Assembly (NCBI GenBank): GCA_963556145.1
Contig: OY744463.1
Location: 7,006,001 to 7,070,000 of the forward strand
Reading direction: 5' to 3'
DNA from: Hygrocybe punicea
Lineage: Eukaryota; Basidiomycota; Agaricomycetes; Agaricales; Hygrophoraceae
Length of the DNA stretch: 64,000 nucleotides
The notes below the pieces were generated by a model that did no database searches, was not told where the DNA came from, and saw nothing but the letters and a program-made list of their open reading frames with translations. This document shows, one piece after another, positions 23,790 through 35,229 of this stretch. The first letter of the stretch is position 1; each line of letters begins with the position of its first letter. The position numbers were made by a program, and so were the translations under genes.

Positions 23790-26700
23790 CCTCCGACCTG
23801 GACAATGCCCAAGCAGTCTGAGTTTCTGCTCTTGTGGTCGACCTTGTATGAAGAGCATCATGTTGCGTGAAATTACGAAACATTTTGGCCCAAGGTGTAT
23901 GCTGCCTGGTTTGCGTGTTGGCCTATTCCTGTACCAATCGACCCAGCCTTGATGATGGAGGAGGACCAAGCTGCACTGGCTGCAGCCTTGAAGAAGAGAC
24001 GTGGGGTGAGACAAAGATATTTGTGGTTGCGGTAACTGACCTCAAACTAGGCAATCAAATCTTGGTTTTGTAATCACTCCAAAACACATTTTGAACACAG
24101 CAGCTCAGCCTCAGCCAACAAGCTGACTCACCAAATCCTGTCCATTGTCAAGACATCTGTCAGTAGCGGACCTCATACTCGTTCATTGCACAAAGTCGAA
24201 GCATACTCCAAGCTGTTTTACAAAGCAAAGCACAAGAATGCCATTGATCAAGTGGTTGGGCGTCGACAGGACAATGAAGATGAGAAGGAATTCAGCGCAC
24301 ATTGCTGGAAAATCCTCAGGAATATTGTATCAGAGGGTTTTGATAACACAATGGACAAGGAATTAGTGGAAGTGGAAGAGTTCCTCAAGAAGGAAAAACA
24401 AGACTGAGATGCCGCAAAAAAAGAGGAGGAGGCACAGGCTTTGACGAGTGCTGAGGAGCTTTCTGCGGAGAAATATTTGGAGTGAGTGATTTCTTTTTAT
24501 CTGTATTGTATGCCGATAATACGCAGTCTCTCCCTTTGGGCACGGAATCTCTCATAGGATCCAATTCTACTTTCCCTACGACTCTTCCACGTCCCGCATA
24601 CATGCAAAACATCACCGCGCCGCCCGCGACTTGCACGACTTATGCTGATCGACGCGCGTGTGACTGCGACATCTTCGCTGTATCTTAACCACGCAACCCA
24701 GTCTCAATACGCTGAAACACGACCGTTAAACACGTCCTATATGTTCAGACACTGAGTCCGATACCAAAAATGTAATTCATCTGGTTTATCTTCGTCTTTT
24801 CGCCGACTTTCATGTGATATTCACTGTTATTTCAAATCCTTCGCTCCGTTCCCTTTTCGTCGCTTTCATGCAATATCTCGCTGCGTTTCTATTTCACTCA
24901 TCCACCCTTAAACCCCTATCCCTTTAGAATATAAAAAATGTCTTGTAGTAGCAAAAAGAACGAAGAACCCAGTTCTCCCCTCTCCACTAGTTTGCGTCTT
25001 AAGTTTAAAGATCCAGTCATTCCTACTCAAATCTGCATCTTTTCTCATTGCGTACTCTCCACTATCACGACCTAAGTCGTAGCGTAGAACCCTCATCTCA
25101 TCGCGTCATCACTGCGTATCACGCTGTCATCTAGGACACCCAGCTAAGCCTTCCAATTCTTGTTTATCACTGCATTGCGATATCACGTTATCTCACAACT
25201 CTTTGTGTTTGTTTATTTGACCGCGCATATTATCACACATTATCGCGTTATTGTCGGGAGTGTCCCAAGTCCCGTTCGCACCTTTGCGATGTTTTCATCT
25301 TTTATTATCTCTTTATCCGGGGTCATAGATGTGGAAACCATATCGCCGAGTGCTTACTTGCTTGCATTTTAGAGCTATTGATGCCCTACCAATTGTCCTC
25401 AAGGAGTTTTTTCAAGCCCTGTGCGCTTCAATGGGCTGGTCATTTAGTGTGTTGATGGGTGGGCCACATCCACGTCTTCATGGCAAAATTTCTACTATGA
25501 GGTTTGTTTGACGAGCCATTGTACACTTCAGGAATTAGCCCTCTATTACACAGTTTCCACCAAACCACTGCCGAGATAGGCAGCAGCTTCGGATGTGTCC
25601 ACCCCGACTTTGAGCATGTCTACATGAATCCATTCCTTCCATACCTGAGAAACAAATATTGTAAGTGAACCTTCTTTGCTTGGGCGGCATAGAGCTGATG
25701 TGGCAATCCATGTTAGCTCATAGTGTGCATGAAGAGTGGGCTGTGGGCCGAGTGCCTTCAAGCATTTTTTTAAATCCTATGCCTGACACAATCATGTTGG
25801 ATGGCAGCACCGATCCTGCACCTCCTCCATCTACTACCTCTCCTGCCGCTCTTGCCATGGCAACTACCACCCCTACTGCTCCTGCCGCTGCACCTACCAC
25901 CATGCCAACCGCTCCTGCTACTGCATCTACCACCCCTGCCACATCTGCCGCTGTTCCTACCACCACCCCTACCACTCCTGCCACCGTTCCTACCACTATC
26001 CCTACCCCTCCTGCTGCTATTTCTACCACCACCCCAGCTGCTGCTCCTGCCACCTCTCCTACCACCACCCCTTCCACCGCTGCTCTTGCCACTCTTCCAG
26101 AAGCACCACCTCCTGCTCCTGCCACCTCTCCTACTACCCCTGGCACCACACCACCTCCTGCCCTCTGTGTGCCTGAAGTGCCTCTCATCCTGCCTCCCAC
26201 CTGCAATGTGCTGGGAGCACCTCTACCCTCCTTGGCCATTTCTGATGGTCCTGCTGCTCCGCCTCCTGCTGTGATACCATTGCATGGGGGCGGTGGTTTT
26301 GTATTTCCTGATCTGAGTGACATGGTGGTCAATCGTGGACTGTTGCCGCTAGTGGCAACGTCTGGAGTGACAGTTGCAGAGTCTCCTCCTTGGGTTCAAG
26401 AGGCCATTGTGTATTTGCGAGACCCTAGCCTGGGTGAGGAGTGGGAGCTGTGTGTGATGTGATGGGTGGAATTAGAGAGGATTTTGGAATATGGTGTGCA
26501 TCAAAGTACTTGATGGAATGTTATGGACCGCCCAGCCAAATTTGGCCCCTGGTTGAAATGGGGGAGGCAATATGCTAGGTTGCCGGCCATCACTGATGCA
26601 ACGGCCTACGCATCCCGTCTCCTTTTCTGGTGGAATCAGCTATAACCCATCTGGTGCCAAGGCATGGGGAGCTTACCTTGTCCTCAATACACAGGGGACT

Positions 26701-26860
26701 GGGAGGTCCTGTGCAAAGGTGGTAAGAATGGCCTGTTGATGGTTTTGATTATGTTTACGTGGTGGGGCCCATGTCCAATGGTTGACAAGCAGGCCTGGAA
26801 GACTGCAGCAGATGACATTGGCCGGTCCTTGCAGGGAATGATCTAGTGGCACGAGGTAGC
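23790..26860 (+). pseudogene. Mushroom-type repeat-family ORF of unknown function, broken
   Basis: Pieces of one protein follow each other on the plus strand: FWPKVYAAWFACWPIPVPID (about 23880), then AYSKLFYKAKHKNAI (about 24203), a region that may be an intron or an insertion (24484-25369), then AIDALPIVLKEFF and SVLMGGPHPRLHGKISTM (25373-25500), ISPLLHSFHQTTAEIGSSFG, an Ala/Pro/Thr-rich linker (25801-26160) and a C-terminal Trp-rich block ending CKGGKNGLLMVLIMFTWW (about 26715). I recognise this as a family repeated in many agaricomycete genomes but know no function; it may be a passenger or accessory ORF of a transposon. In-frame stops (for example after MRFV at about 25510 and after CVM at 26461) show decay. 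Confidence 0.5.
24484..25369. other. Intron-like insert of about 890 bp
   Basis: Begins GTGAGTGATTTC and ends TTGCATTTTAG, so it is bounded by splice signals, but is far larger than other introns here. No coding sequence recognised inside; it is pyrimidine-rich with many TATCAC/ATCGCG words. It is probably an intron expanded by a mobile element whose ends I could not define. Confidence 0.4.
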
Positions 26861-28687
26861 TGAGGAGGCCAAAGAACCTACGTGGCAGACACTAAGCATC
26901 TCGCAGTTCCGGCCCTTTGTTTTTTGGTTTTTTGTCTTGTGTTTCTCATGCATGAAACATACCACAGTACCGACTCTTCCTTTTTTTTTGTTCTGTGTAT
27001 GTTTTTTTATTCTATATATGTTTTTTGTATGTATTTATGTATTATACTTGTGAAATGAAAACTACAACACTACCATGGCTATAGGAAATATTCAGTAATG
27101 AATGAAGTGCTAACCAAACATCAGAATGATGGGAACATATGTACCCCATTTGGTATGGACCCTGAGTGGGTCCGGTCCAGGCACGGAGTATATAGCACGG
27201 AATATATAGTATATATATATTATTTCTATTATATGGTTTTTGGTATTCCAAGGTGGGTTTTATTGCTAGTTTTTATAGGGTGGTAAGCCAAAGGCAAGTG
27301 ATATATCAGGGCCCAGATTGAATTAGGCAGAGTGATATAACACACTCTGTGGGGTGTTTCTCGATGCATGGGGGCTGGTGATGACATGGCAGCAGCGGCA
27401 GGGCTGGACTGGGGCTCGTTTGCATACGCGGTTGCTCATGTTGGCTATCCTTTGGTCAATGGCGATGGGGCTGGATGATGGGGCTGTGAGTAGGGCATTC
27501 TGGGTATCCCTGTTGTGTTTTGGGGTGCCGTTGGTTGCATACGCGGCAGCAGCAGCATTTGGGCAAGTGGTGACGTGGCAGTCATGTTGGGTGATGGTGG
27601 GCTTGTTAGGGCACATGCGGACTGCGTTGGGGCCTGTAAAATGGAAGACGGGGTTGCCATTGATGTTGTGGGGACTTGGGATGCGGTTGGTAGCATGGGG
27701 GACACGAATGGTTTTGCGACCATTGTTGGCCACGTGTTTTCTGCCTGTGGTGAGTCTTGCGCCTTCGTTTCAGGGTGCGTATCTTCTGTTGCATGATGGA
27801 GTGCCTGTTGTGCTGTCTTTTCCTTCTATCTCATCTTTTCCTTCCCCTTTTTCCCTGTGTTTTTCTCTTTCTCCTCATGTTCATCCGCTAACCGTTTTTG
27901 CAGTTCAAGTATACACGTGTCGCGTTCCATGTGGAGCTCCTTTTCAGTCTTTCTGGTCTTCGGGTTTCATGTTTTTGGTGCCATAACATAGGTCTGTAGT
28001 TTTGTAAGTGGTATAAACAGAGAAGTAGTCAGGGAGTGGAGATAATTCGGGCACATGAAAAAAAAGTGAGACCAAATTTGGAGGTAAGGGAATAAAACAG
28101 AACGAGAAACAAAAGATAACGGATATCAATGATAAGTGAGATGGGCGAGGGGAGAGTGTCAATTCTGTTGCATTTTCATGCTTCATTTGCACGTACTCTT
28201 GAGTTCCCGGTTGAATTCCTTCAATATTCGAAATTTCGTGTTTGGATGCTTTCGAGATCTGCTCCTCAGGACAATTAGACCATTTCCGCCCACTCAAAGG
28301 CTCTCGAATACTCATTCTAGGCATGAATCCCCGACACAACTCTCTGAAGCTCTTAGAAATGCTCTGATCATGGATTCTTTGCCAAGAAATTCCTTCGTCT
28401 TTTATTCTGATTTCTCTCTCAAATAAAAGACTGATTATTCAAGTTTCGAGACCCTTTCCCCAAACAAACTGAAATCTTGTCGAGCACAAAGTCTCGTCTT
28501 TGGACAACGAAACATCTACATGATTATTAATTTACAATAGAATTAAGAATTCAGACTCTCTATACTTTGGGCTCGTTTCCCTCTCTCGTATTAATCTTTA
28601 GCGAGCATTCTACAAAGCCAAGCCTTTTTGGGATGAGATAAGATTAGATATGCACAGTGACAATATAACACGACTTGTACACGACTT
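26861..28687. other. No convincing gene
   Basis: AT-rich tract with T-runs (26930-27060) and TATA repeats near 27200, the right member of the KDZ inverted motif pair (27294-27354), then a G-rich open region (27360-27990) with no recognised motif. Around 28130-28330 the minus strand has a short open block (RGFMPRMSIREPL) that could be an old exon, not assigned. Confidence 0.4.
27294..27354 (-). repeat. Right member of the KDZ-region inverted repeat pair
   Basis: AAGTGATATATCA, 19 bp later CAGAGTGATATAACACACTC then TGTGGGG; matches the left member at 11479-11532 in reverse complement. See that entry. Confidence 0.45.
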
Positions 28688-30279
28688 GGGCTCGATACTG
28701 ATGTCTGTTGCGGATACTGATACTGATGCTGACTAAGCGATGACTAAGCAACTCAGGTGCTGCTTTTGGTGATGCAGGCATTGTTTTCATTGTTTTGCTG
28801 CAATGCCCAACTAAATAAATGCCAGAAAAATTGTCAGATGCTGTTGGCATGTTACACTACAAATAACACTGCAATGTCAAGGCTTTTTAGGCAGAAATAG
28901 AGTCAATATTAATAGATTTATTTAAATCTGCACTTTCTTTGGCACTAGAGCTTTGTAAATTGTTATTCTACTTATTCCTTAGCCAAGTGTTGTAAAATGT
29001 CTGATTTTAAGTATACAACAAGTTTTCAGTACTTTATTTAATGAAGAAAAATGAAGTTTCTGGTCATTTGGAGAAAAATGCCACGCCAAAATATGCTTTT
29101 TTGACTTACCCATCCCAAAATTAACCATTTATGACTCTTCTTTACCTTCCAGTTGTGCTGCTGTATTCTAACTTCTGTATCCTGCCTTGCCAGCACTGTG
29201 AATTACTTCAAGCAGAATACTAAGTTTTGGTATTTGATTTTTCTTGAGTAGAGATGTAGTCTAATCTCTTTGAAGTAGTATAGGACCTAGAGAAAACATT
29301 AGATATTTTTAAAATATGAAATATGAAGCCACCCTTATGTCAAAGTCAATATACTACAGCTTGCTCATCAGCTTTTACGATGTGGCATGTTGACTACATA
29401 GATGCCAAGCAACCTTGCCAAATTACAAGGAACTCGAAAAGCAATCCTGCCTGTCCACAATGTGGAGGAGCAGGCACTGTTTTGTCAGCTGATGTTCACC
29501 AATCACCACTGCCCAGCCAAACTGGAGTGAAGCAGTATGGGTATGAAATTTCATGCAGATATGAATCAGCATATATCATATAAGGTGTGTTTGCATTTCT
29601 GCATTCATGACCTCATTGTATGATACTGACACTGCCTATCAGCTGACAGAACAACTCAACACCTACTATAGAGAGTGGAAGACAAGCATTAATATTTGAC
29701 AATCCCTCAGATTCCATCTCAACATCCTCAGATGCTCATGCATCACTTCACACTGCAATTCTTGATCCATGTCATGTTCTGGAGGTTCCAAATGCCCCAC
29801 AGCAACCACTCAGACAGCATGTTGTTGGAAATGGACTTCTGGAAATTTCTGCTGATAGTGCAAATGGAAACTTATCCTCTCACTCAGTGTTGCCACAACA
29901 CCAAGCCATGTCTGTCTCCCAACAAATTCACAGCCAACTCAACTCCCTATCACACAAGCAGAGATTTGGCTTCCCTTCCTATCCCAGCACAGCTAAATCC
30001 CAAAAAAGGAAGATGCAAACATGCAAAAAATGTGGAAAGGAATCATGTAAGGGAAGAAAGGAGGTAAGAAAGGAGGTAAGGTTGTGTTTGGATCAGTATA
30101 GGGATTGTGGCAAGAGTGTCTGCAATGGTAGGGACTCAAAGAGACCCAATAAGCCTTGCTGAGAAGTTGACTATCAAATTTTATTTACTGATGTACATAG
30201 ATACTGATTTTATCCAATTCAATGTTATTTTATTTATTTATTTATTATTTATTCCTCAACAGACATCAGTATCGAGCCC
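28688..30279. mobile_element. 1.6-kb DNA transposon with 23-bp terminal inverted repeats
   Basis: Left end 28688-28710 begins GGGCTCGATACTGATGTCTG and is a perfect 23-bp inverted match of 30257-30279. Both sides carry GACTT (28683-28687 and 30280-30284), a 5-bp target-site duplication. It interrupts an older minus-strand ORF that begins at 30408. No DDE transposase is recognisable, so it is likely non-autonomous or a type I cannot place. Confidence 0.75.
29323..30162 (+). CDS. Cys-rich ORF inside the 1.6-kb TIR element
   Basis: Three open segments on the plus strand (29323-29583, about 29696-30067 and 29887-30162) may be exons of one gene. The last one ends in a cysteine array, CKKCGKESCKGRKE followed by CLDQYRDCGKSVCNGRD, spaced like a zinc-binding module. 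The first has CPQCGGAG, another possible zinc knuckle. I do not recognise the family. Its position inside perfect terminal repeats suggests a transposon-encoded DNA-binding or passenger protein. Exon structure is uncertain and it may be a remnant. Confidence 0.35.
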
Positions 30280-30283
30280 GACT

Positions 30284-30480
30284 TGTAACACGACTTCAGC
30301 GCTTTCAATTAGGCTCGTGACTATCCCTTCGTACTCTGGAGCAAGCTCTTCGACAGAAGGGCTAGTAGAGCTGAGTTTGAATTGGCCCACCGCGCGGATT
30401 CTGTCCATATCTGGAATTCACGTGATTTTTAGAATAAAATAATCGAGATATCTTGAGATGCTGGTGCCGAATCGAGGTAT
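30284..30480 (+). repeat. Left copy of a ~150-bp inverted repeat with divergent start codons
   Basis: 30340-30480 is the near-identical reverse complement of 41676-41817. Each copy holds two divergent start codons exactly 49 bp apart: at left, ATG 30408 (minus, MDRIRAVGQF) and ATG 30458 (plus, MLVPNRG, the RecQ-like gene). The 49-bp gap contains an AT-rich tract and a CACGTG palindrome. The minus ORF continues to about 30284 where the 1.6-kb TIR element cuts it, and stops soon after on the other side. Confidence 0.75.
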
Positions 30481-30868
30481 ACCGATCAGAGTGAGTTTAA
30501 TATATGTGTCGACTTTGCTTTCCTGTGCTGGCGCCATCAATCTTCTTGGTATGAGATGGACGGGGATACTGCAATGCAAGCTTCTCAGGGTCTCGTTCCT
30601 TAAAGTCATCTGGAATCGGCTGTTTCTCTGATTCACGCTTTGGCACCTGGTGAATTGTCCAAGTTGTTCCAAGATCTTGTCCCTTCTCAGTGCTGGCCAT
30701 CTGAGTACTTCTTGGGCTCCCTAGGCGACACAGAGCGACATACTGTCTTTCTAGCTTGTACGTTAGTCTTTCTGTTATCTCGTGGCAAAGTTGTTCCGTG
30801 AGAGTTCCAACTCAAGGCTGTTCTGGGTGCTCTCTCTGGTCGTGATGGCATAGTTTCTTCTGGCACTG

Positions 30869-31484
30869 TGTGACGGCAAGTTCTGTTGTAGACCTGAAAT
30901 GGGAATCTACGAAAAGGGTGATCAGCTAAGAAGTGATCAGAGGAGTTTAGTGTCTATGTAGTCTAGTCAATCCAACCCGAATCCAGGGTTCTGGATCAGA
31001 AGGGAAGTGAAGAGAGTGGAGTATGAATACTAATATGGAGACGATACGAAGCGAGGACTAAGAAATAGAACTGAAGGGATGCAATATGATATGGTGTAAT
31101 ATGATATGGTGGGATGTAATCATATGGTTGTAGTATAAGGGTACATCTTTTATACTACTGAGAGTGATCCTGTGCTATAGTAACCATGTACTACAAGCGA
31201 AGGCTGTAACTGATGGGAGAGGAGTGGAGCGGAGTATAGGAGGAATGATGCTATGTACTAAGTAACGGGAAACGAAGATATATCATATGTAACTATATAC
31301 GTACTGATTCCGGGTCGTTAGAGACATCGCATTGCGTGTAGGAACGATTCCGGAGGCGGAATCCGGAGCGGAATCGACGGAGAGAACCGGAATCGGGCGG
31401 AATCGACGATACGTGAATGGGAATGGATGGGGACGAAGTGGGATATGAAGAGGATTTGGGTCTAGATGGGCCGGAGCCTCTACA
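30869..31484 (-). repeat. LTR1 copy A (3' LTR)
   Basis: 616 bp; downstream LTR of the minus-strand element. Ends in the shared terminus ACGGCAAGTTC/CCTCTACA. Differs from copy B by an extra repeat of the AATATGATATGGTG words and scattered substitutions. Confidence 0.85.
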
Positions 31485-31817
31485 TCCGGTCAGGACTCAG
31501 ATAGAGACCATCCCTGGTCGATCCATACGAAATAACGAAGATACCGGGGTCGTGGGAATAAATGAGCGGAGGCGATGTCGAAAACGGACGGAAACGTGAG
31601 TACAACGTGAGCGGAGTCGAAGCCGGTGGGTATCGAAGCGTCGGGAAACAGTGGTCCAGAGCTACTAAAAGAGGGTGGGGCGAAACGGCTGGACAGGGAA
31701 ATAAAGGTCACGTGACAGGGCAACAAATACAAACAAGAAAACTTTTCAATGCCACTTTCAACAATCTCGACAACATCCTCAACAAGCAACAAACACCAAT
31801 ACCAACATCAATACCAA

Positions 31818-33283
31818 ATGTCGACGGAATACAACAAATTCCTCAATAATCTCGATGCGGAAACGCGGCAAGACTTCGAGAGCGCCGTGGCCGAGTTACT
31901 AGAAGTCGACGTGGCCGGAATTGATATCGTACGTGACGGATTCGAGAATGAAGCACGGCAATGGGTGGTGAGACGACGATGGGCCATGGTAAGAGATCCC
32001 GTTCCTGTAAACGGCACGGACTAACGATACCCGGCAGCGGAACTACAGGGGAATCCTGACGGAAATCCGGGACAACAGAATCGACGTGATGGAACCGAAG
32101 GATTTCTCAATGGGCGGAGAGATGGTGGTGGAGGTCGAGGAGTGGTTGCGGAGCTGGGAAGACTACGAATGGGAACGGAAAGAGGCGAGGCGTCAGGAAG
32201 CTGTACGGTTGCAGGAGGAAAAGGAGGAGGAAGTGAGGAAACAACGGGTCGAGGAGGCGGAAAGGATCGAGCGGAAACGGGCGGAGGAATCGCGTCAATA
32301 CGAAGAGGAGATGAATAGGAGGGCGGAAGCGGAGAAGCAGATCGAGGAGGCAGAAAGGGCGAAGGTGGCAGAGGCAGCAAAAAGGGATGATGCAGCCGCG
32401 GAAAGGGACAGGGAGGAGACCGCACAAACCAGCGATCACGGAAGTGAGGACGAGGAGGACACCTGGTCCAATCAGCAACTTCGAAAATACGAGAGGCTTC
32501 AAGTACTGAACGTGATCAAAAACAAAAAGCTCAACCGGGATAAGAGGGTAACCTGGGATGACGAAACCGTTCACAGGGACTACAACAGTGGCAACGATTT
32601 CTCGAATGCGAGCGGGAACGAGGACGCGGAACCGAAGGGAAAGATTCCGGGGGTAAGTGATATCTCGCGGACTCGTATATCCGTTGTGCCTAACTAATCC
32701 GTAGTATATGCAGTCGTTCCAGATCCGGCAATGCGATGCGTGCGTGACCGCCAACGCGGTTTGTCGCGGAATCGAGGGATACACGTGCGATCGGTGCGAA
32801 AGACTTAAACGACGTTGTGGATTGTCGACGAAAGGACCGGCCACCGGATCCGGAAAAGCGGAAAGGAAAGGGAAGGCGAAGGTGGGTAGTCCGAAGAGAA
32901 AGGTCGTCGCGAAGAAGATACCAAAGCCCGTGAGGAAGCCTAGGTTGCGGACCGGAGAGGCGTCGACGAGTAAGCGGACGTTGACCGATGTCGAACCGGA
33001 TACGGAATCGGAGCGGGACGAAGGGAGATGAGGAAATCCATTCAAGCACCCGCGGATCGGAACCGGAATCAACGACCATGTCCAGGCAGTGCGCAAAATG
33101 GCGATGGAAACGCAGAGGGAGATATCGACGATCACGGATGGCCTCTCTGAATACGTCGCGGAGGTCCACACCAAGCTAACCCGTTGGACGAAAGAGCTAA
33201 ATCGACTACGCGCGAACCAGGCCCATATCCTGGGTCAACTCGACCTAATCGACACCAAACTCGATGAAGGGAGAAGGGAATAA
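31818..33283 (+). CDS. Antisense gene in LTR1: coiled-coil protein with a zinc-cluster-like motif
   Basis: Spliced gene opposite to gag, between gag and the 3' LTR. Model: exon 1 31818-31988, exon 2 32038-32652, exon 3 32705-33031, all junctions GT...AG and in frame (370 residues). Exon 2 is a long charged coiled coil (repeats of EEAERIERKRAEE type, about residues 95-190). Exon 3 has CDACVTANAVC, then CDRCERLKRRC, six cysteines spaced like a fungal binuclear zinc cluster (C-x2-C-x5-C ... C-x2-C-x6-C), then a Lys/Arg-rich basic stretch. A further open stretch to 33283 (coiled coil, LGQLDLIDTKLDEG) is probably its original C-terminus reached by another intron or a frameshift. Antisense ORFs near the 3' LTR are known in some plant Ty3 elements; role here unknown. 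Confidence 0.6.
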
Positions 33284-33355
33284 AAGGGAACGGACGGCAA
33301 GGGAAAACGGAATGCGGGACAATGTACATAAAGAAAAATAGAGTACATAATAAAA

Positions 33356-35035
33356 CTATAAATGGAAAAGAGGGAAACAGAACGACGAGATAAGATAACC
33401 GGAATCTGGCGGTCGAGGAGGAGGACGGCACCGGAATACAATGGAAACGAAACGGGTCCGGAACGAGCGGAAAACAAAGAGAACTAGAAACGGAAATGAA
33501 AATATAAATAAACGAGAAACGGGAACGGGAACAGAAAGTGGAACGGAAGACGAAAACGCAAAAATAGGAGACGGAAACGGGTCTACATCCCCACAAGAGT
33601 TTCTGAAAGAAGGTCGGAGGCGGAGAACTTCTTGCAAATATTCGAGCGAGGCGTCGAGGGGGCGGAGGTCCAGAATGCGATGACAAAGTAGAATGAAGAC
33701 GGAAACGAGGAATAAAATAAAATCGAGAACTGGAGTGCCGACACCAACACGATCCCATATAACGGGTGTGCCACGTGACGGGTCTAAAAACGACGGGGTG
33801 CCCCAAGTGGGCGAAGACAGAACCGACAACGATACAGGAACAGAAATGACGAGGGGAACCAGGAACGAAGGGGTCGACATAACGGAATCGGAACCGGAAT
33901 CGAAATCAAATAAGAGGGGTGGAATGGGGTCCGGAATGGGAACGGGTACGGAATACTCAACCAAAGTCGACGGAATCTCGATAGACGGTGACGGATGACA
34001 ATATGGTGGCAATATCGGGGACGGAATGTCTATTTCTGGAGAATCCGAGGACAATGGGAGCGGGTCCGGTATGAGTTCATGGACGGAAACTGGAGGGGAC
34101 AAAACTGGAGACGACAGGGACGAAATAGGAAACAAATTGGATAAATCGGTGACCGGCATCGATAAATCGGGAATGGGATCGGACGGGGACGGCACGAGAC
34201 TGGACAACAAAACCTGTAAACAAATAACGGTCTCGACGGGCACCGGAATGGACGGGGATGGGGAACACGATGATGGGGACGGAATATACGAAGGACCGGA
34301 ATGAACGTGGGGGATGGAATGAACGACAGTGGGCGGGATCGAGGATGGGGTCGAGGACGGGATCTGTTCCGGAGGCGAAATGACTGCGACAGGTATGGGA
34401 GCGGGACTGGAATCGGGACTAGAAATGGCAACGGGGGCTGCAGTGACAATGGATTCCGGAACGGAACGGTAACCGGAAAGGAGAAACAACGTGGCATCGT
34501 GGAAAATATCAACCAGGTACGGATCGTCGTGGTAATGACAGGGAAGAAGGTAATGGAGGCGTTCTTCAATACGTAGATGAAGGTCTGAGTCGAATCCGTT
34601 GGCGAAGTATGTGTTCCGTTGCTTATCCGTTAGACGGCCGTTGTCAAACAAGACACCGGAAATGCGTATGAAATCCCGGAAATATTGTCCTAAGTCCACT
34701 TTGTTCTCTATACCGTAAGCCGATTGTCATCGCGTAAGTTGATCGAGATCCGAGATCATATACCGGATGGAATCCGTAGCACCGGGATAAAAGTCGAAGA
34801 CGGCACGTCGGAAAGCGATGAAGTCTTTAGCGGAAGCGGTGGGAAGTGTCGACCAGAGTTCGTAATCATCGTTGTTGAGGTACCGTAGCGTGTAGCGAAT
34901 CTTCAAAGCGTCCGTGAGTCCACAATTGGAACCGAGTATGTCGATTTCGTCGAAGAAGCAGGGGAGGTCGAGTTCATTTCCGTCGAATGTTGGGGCTGAG
35001 GGATCACCTCGGAGAGGCATGAATCCGTACGTCAT
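33356..35035 (-). pseudogene. LTR1 Gag, one in-frame stop
   Basis: Gag-type structural protein for retrotransposon particles. From ATG 35035: FMPLRGDPSAPTFDGNELDL, then a helical capsid-like region with TLRYLNNDDYELWSTLP, FDFYPGA and DLGQYFRDFIRIS, typical of basidiomycete Ty3-type Gag. A TGA at about 34727-34729 lies between DLDQLTR and QSAYGIENK in the same frame. Beyond residue 170 it turns into a long Ser/Pro/Ile-rich tail without a recognised zinc knuckle. An upstream in-frame stretch rich in Asp/Pro suggests the true start may be earlier. Confidence 0.65.
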
Positions 35036-35229
35036 ATCGGGAATGTCTAAATCGGGATGTGGGTCGGAAAGCGGGTCGGGTCGAGGAGGTTTGAGGTCGA
35101 GGTCGAAGGTGTAAGCGGAACTAAATAACTAGAGTCAGGTAGAAGAGGGAAACGTCATGAAAGTCAAAGCCGACCGTGGGGAGGGTATGAAAAGACAAAA
35201 GAAATAAATTCCTCGTGGTGGGCTCCAGT

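Noticed and set aside
25801..26274. Separate Leu/Pro-rich or Ala/Thr-rich gene
   Set aside because: Alternative phases of the low-complexity linker in the mushroom-type ORF at 23790-26860.
11297..27400. TET/JBP dioxygenase passenger expected in some KDZ elements
   Set aside because: No HxD...H dioxygenase motif seen on either strand.
33441..34576. Plus-strand open frames (Gly/Thr/Glu rich) opposite gag
   Set aside because: They mirror the Ser/Pro-rich tail of Gag on the minus strand and have no recognised motif.
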